Source: Deltaproteobacteria bacterium
GTDB taxonomy: Bacteria > Myxococcota > B64-G9
Direction of reading: 5' to 3'
DNA: 5,165 nucleotides
NCBI GenBank assembly: GCA_030591745.1
Contig: JAUVAM010000352.1
Coordinates: forward strand, 1-5,165
Position numbers and translations under genes: made by a program
Part shown: positions 1-5,165 of the stretch, piece by piece
Numbering within the stretch: position 1 is the stretch's first letter
Layout: every line of letters begins with the position of its first letter
The notes under the pieces: model-generated
What the model saw: the letters and a program-made list of their open reading frames with translations, nothing else
Database searches by the model: none
Told to the model about the DNA's origin: nothing

Positions 1-672
1 CATGGCCTGGCCCACGATGATGATCTGAGCATCCGAGGTCTTGGTGACACGCATGGCCTGTTTGTCGCTGACCATGGCCACGGGCATTTTGATGCTCATC
101 TTGCCCGAAAAAACCTCCGGGTCCACGAAGGTAAAGCCCTTCTTCTGCATCTCCTCCATCAGGGTCGTCTCCGCGACACGCATGCTGACCGCCATGGGAC
201 CACCCTTGCCCCACCAATACTCGGGATTGGCCATGCCCACATTCTGCTCAGCGATCATGATGATGGCTTTGGGCATGCCCTTGCGCTGCATCAAAGTCTT
301 CAGGCCGTCCCAATCATCGTTCACCGCTCCGGAGGCGACTTCGGCCCGAACTTCCACGATCATAACACCGTCTTCTTCCCGCTCGTCGGTGATACGATAT
401 TTCTGCACGTAGCCCTTGGCCTTGGAGTAAATCCGATCCGAAATGAGCTGGTAGTTTTCGGTGATGGTCGTGGAAGAGATGAGCGTACCCAAGGTGGATT
501 CCACGGCCTTACGCAGGGCGTCGTCGATGGCCTTGTCACGGGCCATGCTTTTGTCCCCATCGATGATGGCCGCTTGCCCCGTGGCTTCAACCTTCTCCGT
601 CTCCGCGGCGATGGCCACCGAGGCCATCACAGTCAGAACCAAGATCAAGCCGATCGGCATAAGACGTTTCAT
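1..672 (-). CDS. Secreted FlgT N-terminal-domain-like protein (3' end missing)
   Basis: The frame is open from an ATG at 672 down to base 1 without a stop, giving the first 224 residues of a longer protein. The start is supported by an AAAGGAGT Shine-Dalgarno site six bases upstream. Residues 1-23 form a Sec signal peptide (MKR, a hydrophobic core, then AIA-A or IAA-E cleavage) with no lipobox cysteine. Residues about 29-115 look like the FlgT N-terminal domain: ATGQAAI, then DKAIDDALRKAV, then ISSTT, then ISDRIYSKAKGYV. From about 133 a second domain begins (MPKAIIMIAEQN, a GF-FVD segment, then AQIIIVGQA), resembling the TolB/CsgG-like fold of the FlgT middle domain. In Vibrio, FlgT belongs to the periplasmic H-ring of the flagellum, but relatives occur in many bacteria without an assigned role. 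It follows the LPP20-like gene by 33 bp and is probably co-transcribed. The second domain is unusually rich in methionine. Function beyond the envelope location is inferred. Confidence 0.85.
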   Translation of the reverse strand, partial: MKRLMPIGLILVLTVMASVAIAAETEKVEATGQAAIIDGDKSMARDKAIDDALRKAVESTLGTLISSTTITENYQLISDRIYSKAKGYVQKYRITDEREEDGVMIVEVRAEVASGAVNDDWDGLKTLMQRKGMPKAIIMIAEQNVGMANPEYWWGKGGPMAVSMRVAETTLMEEMQKKGFTFVDPEVFSGKMSIKMPVAMVSDKQAMRVTKTSDAQIIIVGQAM

Positions 673-678
673 GGCAAT

Positions 679-686
679 ACTCCTTT
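679..686 (-). promoter_or_regulatory. Ribosome binding site of the FlgT-like gene
   Basis: On the minus strand this reads AAAGGAGT and ends six bases before the ATG at 672. It fixes the start of a gene whose frame is open at the window edge. It lies in the 33-bp gap after the LPP20-like gene, so the downstream gene has its own strong translation start. Confidence 0.75.
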
Positions 687-705
687 ATGCGGTCCAAGCC
701 GCCGG

Positions 706-1518
706 CTAGTCGATGACGATGATTACGTGGCCCTGGGTCAAATACTTTGGTGTGCCGTCGGCTGCCTTGAGCTTCTCGGCGTCCGCATTGGACAGCACCA
801 CGTCGGTCTTCGAATCGTCAGCCAACTTCAGGGCCTTGACAGTCAAAGGCTTTGCACCCACACGTTCATTCTTCTTAGCGGCATCGAAATCCTTGAAATA
901 GCCAACCACACCGTTGGCCTCCAGTGATTCTTTACTCAGGGCCTCTGAGCTATAGAGGACCCCTCCGCTCTCATCGAGCAACCTGGGCGCCAGAGCCGGC
1001 ATGGCCTTGAGCCCACGAGCGTCGATGATCACACCCGAATTGGGTGCTTCGGCAGCCTTAGGTGCCTCGCCGGTCTTGACCAAAGTGGAAGCCAGTGGCC
1101 CATCCAAAGACATCTGCACCACCAGATCCACGCCACCATCCGAATAGTACTTGGTCCGCAAGACCTTGAAACGACGGGCCACGCCCTCGACTTTGGTACG
1201 CATCTTGGAATTGGTGACCATTTCATTCTCTACCGTCACCTCGCTGCTGACCCGCACCCCTTTTAATGCCTCCATGATGTTACGCAAGGCATCCAGCTTG
1301 GCCACCCGCTCGGCACCCAATCGGGCCACCGCTACATTGGCGGCCTTGAGATCCGGTGCACCACTTCCTGTCGCCACAATGGTTCGTTCCGTCCAGTTAA
1401 CCTGCCCATGATCTACCTTAAGATCGCCTTCCGTAACCTCAGCCGCATTTTGCGCCGAGGCGAAGACCGGCAGCGCTACCAAACAAAGGACCAGCAGCCA
1501 ACTCCAGCTTCGTTTCAT
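706..1518 (-). CDS. Secreted LPP20-like domain protein
   Basis: This is a 270-residue envelope protein. The frame extends upstream to an ATG at 1542, but the ATG at 1518 is preferred: it follows AGGAGGG by seven bases and begins directly with a signal peptide (MKRSWSW, a hydrophobic core, ASA-Q cleavage near residue 22). There is no cysteine at the cleavage site, so it is probably periplasmic and not a lipoprotein, unlike Helicobacter LPP20. Residues about 42-140 match the LPP20-type pattern: IVATGSGAPDLKAANVAVAR, followed by AERVAKLDALRNIMEALKGV and a short beta-strand segment DLVVQMSLDG. After an Ala/Pro/Glu linker (148-160), residues 162-270 form a second region (GVIIDARGL, then GVVGYF, ending GHVIIVID) of the kind that recurs in such proteins. 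It lies 171 bp beyond guaA with its own promoter and is followed closely by the FlgT-like gene, so the two probably act together in the envelope. The exact role is unknown. Confidence 0.85.
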   Translation of the reverse strand: MKRSWSWLLVLCLVALPVFASAQNAAEVTEGDLKVDHGQVNWTERTIVATGSGAPDLKAANVAVARLGAERVAKLDALRNIMEALKGVRVSSEVTVENEMVTNSKMRTKVEGVARRFKVLRTKYYSDGGVDLVVQMSLDGPLASTLVKTGEAPKAAEAPNSGVIIDARGLKAMPALAPRLLDESGGVLYSSEALSKESLEANGVVGYFKDFDAAKKNERVGAKPLTVKALKLADDSKTDVVLSNADAEKLKAADGTPKYLTQGHVIIVID

Positions 1519-1525
1519 CGTCAAG

Positions 1526-1532
1526 CCCTCCT
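1526..1532 (-). promoter_or_regulatory. Ribosome binding site deciding the LPP20-like start
   Basis: The minus strand reads AGGAGGG, close to a perfect Shine-Dalgarno sequence, ending seven bases before the ATG at 1518. The upstream in-frame ATG at 1542 would place this site inside the coding region and would put eight polar residues in front of the signal peptide, so 1518 is the better start. Confidence 0.8.
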
Positions 1533-1549
1533 GTCTCACCAAGCAATAT

Positions 1550-1564
1550 TTGAAATAGTTTCAA
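1550..1564 (-). repeat. Dyad TTGAAA-N3-TTTCAA at the predicted transcription start (operator candidate)
   Basis: This is a perfect 6-bp inverted repeat with a 3-bp centre. It lies just downstream of the -10 box at 1568-1573 and covers the expected transcription start near 1561. A second, overlapping dyad, AATAG-N7-CTATT (1554-1570), reaches into the -10 box. This is where a repressor site would be expected, but AT-rich dyads also occur by chance and no regulator is identified. Confidence 0.45.
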
Positions 1565-1567
1565 TCT

Positions 1568-1595
1568 ATTATCACGACAGCGATTTATATGTCAA
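1568..1595 (-). promoter_or_regulatory. Sigma-70-type promoter for the LPP20-like/FlgT-like pair
   Basis: The minus strand carries TTGACA at 1590-1595 (a perfect -35 consensus), a 16-bp spacer, then GATAAT at 1568-1573 (five of six matches to TATAAT). Shifting by one base gives ATAATA with 17-bp spacing. Transcription would start near 1561, leaving an untranslated leader of about 43 bases before the ATG at 1518. Its position directly upstream of the LPP20-like gene, and the lack of any competing gene, support the call. Confidence 0.75.
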
Positions 1596-1609
1596 GCGCC
1601 CAGGGGCGC
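1596..1609 (-). repeat. GC-rich dyad GCGCCC-CT-GGGCGC abutting the -35 box
   Basis: This is a perfect 6-bp inverted repeat with a 2-bp centre, ending immediately before TTGACA. On the transcript from guaA it could fold into a short hairpin, but no U-run follows, so it is not a standard intrinsic terminator. Its position touching the -35 element suits a regulator binding site. It stands out as GC-rich in an AT-rich intergenic stretch. Confidence 0.45.
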
Positions 1610-1616
1610 ACAAATC

Positions 1617-1637
1617 AAGCTCAAAATAAGCTCAAAA
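1617..1637 (-). repeat. Tandem direct repeat, two copies of TTTTGAGCTT, 11-bp period
   Basis: Two identical 10-bp units occupy 1628-1637 and 1617-1626, separated by one base. The 11-bp period is close to one helical turn, so both copies face the same side of the DNA. They lie about 56-76 bases upstream of the predicted transcription start, a usual distance for an activator. The proposed role is inference. Confidence 0.5.
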
Positions 1638-1646
1638 ACAACAGTG

Positions 1647-1661
1647 AGGACGCGCGCTCCT
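1647..1661 (-). terminator. guaA: Weak candidate terminator after guaA
   Basis: About 29 bases past the guaA stop, the minus strand has AGGA-GCGCGCG-TCCT, a 4-bp stem with a 7-base loop, followed some eight bases later by a run of five T within TTGTTTTTG. The stem is short and the T-run is displaced, so this may be a poor terminator or none. No better hairpin with a T-run is visible between guaA and the next gene. Confidence 0.2.
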
Positions 1662-1689
1662 GGCAATATATTCATAACATCGATTTTCC

Positions 1690-3237
1690 TTACTCCCATT
1701 CGATGGTGGCGGGCGGTTTGCTCGATATGTCATACAAAACCCTATTGATACCAGGCACTTCGTTGATAATTCGATTCGAGACCGTGGCCAGAAGCTCGGC
1801 CGGCAACCGGGCCCAGTCGGCGGTCATGCCATCCACGCTCGTCACAGCCCTTATCACCGCGGTTTCGTCATAGGTTCGCTCATCCCCCATGACCCCAACC
1901 GACCGGACCGGTAGAAGAACCGTAAAGGCCTGCCAAGTTTGCTCCAAACAGCCGCTTGACTTTAACTCCTCCTGAAAAATGAAATCCGCCTTGCGAAGCA
2001 CCTCCAGGCGCTCAAAACTCACAGGCCCGATGACCCGAATCCCCAAACCCGGGCCAGGAAAAGGCTGGCGACCCACGACGTCGGCGGGTAGCCCTAAGGC
2101 CTCACCGAGTATCCGCACCTCGTCTTTGAACAACTCCCTGAGCGGTTCCACCAAAACCAGATCCATCCGTTCGGGCAGACCTCCCACGTTGTGATGACTC
2201 TTGATGACCGCAGAGGGCCCGCGCACGTTAACCGACTCGATGACATCCGGATAGAGCGTACCCTGAGCCAAAAAACGCACACCCTTCATGCGCTTGGCCT
2301 CTTCCTCAAAGATCCGTATGAAGGTTTCTCCGATTATCTTGCGCTTACGCTCCGGCTCGGCCACACCGTCCATTGCCTGCAGGAAGCGATCCCGGGCTTC
2401 GACGACCAAAAGGTCCATACCGAAGTGTCGCCCAAAGACCTCCTCGACACTCTCCCGCTCACCCAGACGCAGCAAGCCGTTATCAACAAAGATACAGTGC
2501 AACTGCTTTCCGATGGCTCGATGGAGCAAGGCCGCGACCACCGAGGAATCCACGCCTCCGGACAAACCACAAATCACCTGTTCGTCCCCAACTTGCTTCT
2601 GTATGGCCTCGACAGAATGATCCACGAAAGAAGCCATGGTCCAGCCCGGCTTACAAGCACAGATATCCAATACAAAATTTGCCAGGATTTCTTCGCCGTG
2701 GAAGGTGTGCACCACCTCTGGATGAAATTGCACCCCGTAGCATGCGCGTACGGGATCCGCCACGGCGGCAAATGGCGAATTGGCACTCGTGGCCAGCACC
2801 TGAAAACCCTCGGGCAGCTGCTCCACCCGGTCTCCGTGACTCATCCAGACATCGCCCGGTTCATGCCGAAGTCCGGCGAAGATGCGCCCTTCATCGAGAA
2901 TCTCCAGCTTGGCGCGTCCGTATTCCCGATGTTCAGCCGCCTGTACTTTGCCCCCCAATCGCTGCACCATCAGTTGCTGGCCGTAACAGATCCCCAAGAC
3001 GGGCACACCCAAATCGAAAACCAGATCCGAGCAATCCGGTGCATCCTGCGCATAGACCCCCGTAGGCCCCCCGGACAAGATAATACCCTTGGGCTCAAAG
3101 GCGCGAATGCGCTCATCGTCTACGTCGAAGGGATGAATTTCGCAGTACACCCTTTGTTCACGGATACGCCTTGCGATGAGTTGGGTGGTTTGGGAACCGA
3201 AATCCAAGATCAGGATTTTGTCGCCATGAGCATGCAT
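1690..3237 (-). CDS. guaA: GMP synthase (glutamine-hydrolysing)
   Basis: This cytoplasmic enzyme converts XMP to GMP using ATP and glutamine, the last step of de novo GMP synthesis. From the ATG at 3237 it has 515 residues, normal for the family. The class I glutamine amidotransferase domain (about 7-195) has the nucleophile Cys84 in GICYGQ and the His172/Glu174 pair in FHPE. The ATP pyrophosphatase domain (about 205-395) has the P-loop SGGVDSS at 226-232. The C-terminal dimerisation domain contains PFPGPGLG and ends in the family signature PATIEWE. All expected catalytic residues are present. The start is ambiguous: an ATG at 3243 overlaps the guaB stop as ATGA (517 residues), but GGAG at 3246-3249 is only two bases from it and eight bases from the ATG at 3237, so I favour 3237. 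Either way it is tightly linked to guaB and probably translationally coupled. Confidence 0.97.
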   Translation of the reverse strand: MHAHGDKILILDFGSQTTQLIARRIREQRVYCEIHPFDVDDERIRAFEPKGIILSGGPTGVYAQDAPDCSDLVFDLGVPVLGICYGQQLMVQRLGGKVQAAEHREYGRAKLEILDEGRIFAGLRHEPGDVWMSHGDRVEQLPEGFQVLATSANSPFAAVADPVRACYGVQFHPEVVHTFHGEEILANFVLDICACKPGWTMASFVDHSVEAIQKQVGDEQVICGLSGGVDSSVVAALLHRAIGKQLHCIFVDNGLLRLGERESVEEVFGRHFGMDLLVVEARDRFLQAMDGVAEPERKRKIIGETFIRIFEEEAKRMKGVRFLAQGTLYPDVIESVNVRGPSAVIKSHHNVGGLPERMDLVLVEPLRELFKDEVRILGEALGLPADVVGRQPFPGPGLGIRVIGPVSFERLEVLRKADFIFQEELKSSGCLEQTWQAFTVLLPVRSVGVMGDERTYDETAVIRAVTSVDGMTADWARLPAELLATVSNRIINEVPGINRVLYDISSKPPATIEWE

Positions 3238-3239
3238 TT

Positions 3240-4777
<1,538 letters not shown>

Positions 4778-4813
4778 GCGGAAGTGTCAGCCTTATATTG
4801 TGAGGCCAGGAGG

Positions 4814-5164
4814 CTATGCGCAGTCAGCATCGCACATGGACTTCACTTGCGGTTCCTCGATTTGATCGCAAAGCGAGCAATCTCCCGTAACGCGCATGAT
4901 TTCGTAAAAACATGTTCCTTCCATGCCCAATGCGCTCTCACCCCAATAGTCACTAATATTGGAACAACGGCTGGGGTCTTCCTCGACGAGCAAAGCTTCC
5001 TGATAGCAGCGCGGACCAGGATCCGTCGTCTGCTCTTCACATTGTTGGCACAAGGTGTCGCTGCCACAGTCCACCGTGTCTTCAGTGTCATCACCCCCGC
5101 AACATGCGAAGAAAAACCCGGCGGCCAAGGCCAAAATCCAGATAAACAGGCTCGCAAGCTTCAT
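4814..5164 (-). CDS. Small cysteine-rich secreted protein, probable lipoprotein
   Basis: I do not recognise this family. The 116-residue product begins with MK and a hydrophobic signal segment (3-20) that ends in FFACCGGDD. Cys21 is the likely acylated residue; the -3 and -2 positions are Phe, which is a poor fit to the usual lipobox, so processing is uncertain. The following Gly-Gly-Asp-Asp is a common tether start in deltaproteobacterial lipoproteins. The mature part is acidic and holds ten further cysteines after Cys22 (33, 39, 42, 53, 67, 85, 96, 99, 111, 115), including two CxxC pairs (CQQC and CSLC), which would suit several disulfides in the periplasm. It ends with TAG 98 bp before guaB, so a functional link to guanine synthesis is not implied. 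The ATG at 5164 is one base from the window edge, so its ribosome site cannot be seen and an earlier start cannot be excluded. Confidence 0.7.
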   Translation of the reverse strand: MKLASLFIWILALAAGFFFACCGGDDTEDTVDCGSDTLCQQCEEQTTDPGPRCYQEALLVEEDPSRCSNISDYWGESALGMEGTCFYEIMRVTGDCSLCDQIEEPQVKSMCDADCA

Positions 5165-5165
5165 A

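Noticed and set aside
41..412. A 123-codon plus-strand frame with a seemingly hydrophobic start.
   Set aside because: It is antisense to the FlgT-like gene, whose signal peptide, ribosome site and domain pattern are clear on the other strand.
706..1542. A longer version of the LPP20-like gene starting at the ATG at 1542.
   Set aside because: The start at 1518 has an ideal AGGAGG site and gives a proper signal peptide; the extension would bury both.
2373..3065. A 230-codon plus-strand frame opposite guaA, very rich in Pro and Arg.
   Set aside because: The composition is that of a shifted antisense reading of a GC-rich gene; guaA accounts for the region.

Overview
The window holds five genes, all on the minus strand, so it reads from right (5165) to left (1). 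It is densely coded and typical of a Gram-negative bacterium: secreted proteins with Sec signals, a short Cys-rich lipoprotein-type precursor, and purine genes in a guaBA operon. The tandem pair of an LPP20-like and a FlgT_N-like periplasmic protein, together with a lipoprotein whose signal ends in CCGGDD, resembles gene content I associate with the former Deltaproteobacteria (Myxococcota, Desulfobacterota, Bradymonadota). That placement is inference from protein style and is not proven here.

Layout in transcription order. (1) 4814-5164: a small, cysteine-rich, probably membrane-anchored secreted protein of unknown function; its start codon lies one base from the window edge. (2) A 98-bp gap with a weak candidate promoter. 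(3) 3240-4715: guaB, IMP dehydrogenase. (4) 1690-3237: guaA, glutamine-hydrolysing GMP synthase, starting within a few bases of the guaB stop. (5) A 171-bp gap with the best-defined regulatory region of the window: a near-consensus sigma-70 promoter surrounded by two dyads and a tandem direct repeat. (6) 706-1518: a secreted protein with an LPP20-type domain and a second conserved C-terminal region. (7) 1-672: a secreted protein with a FlgT-type N-terminal domain, incomplete because it runs off the left edge.

GuaB and GuaA carry out the two consecutive steps IMP to XMP to GMP, and their junction suggests coupled translation. The two envelope proteins downstream form their own unit, with a separate promoter, a 33-bp intergenic gap and good Shine-Dalgarno sites. 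LPP20 and FlgT proteins are known elsewhere as outer-membrane or flagellar H-ring components, but no other flagellar gene is visible here, so a flagellar role is not shown.

I see no mobile element, CRISPR array, RNA gene, riboswitch or phage gene. Most of the window is ordinary housekeeping sequence. The parts that merit a second look are the promoter region at 1550-1637, the envelope gene pair and the cysteine-rich protein.
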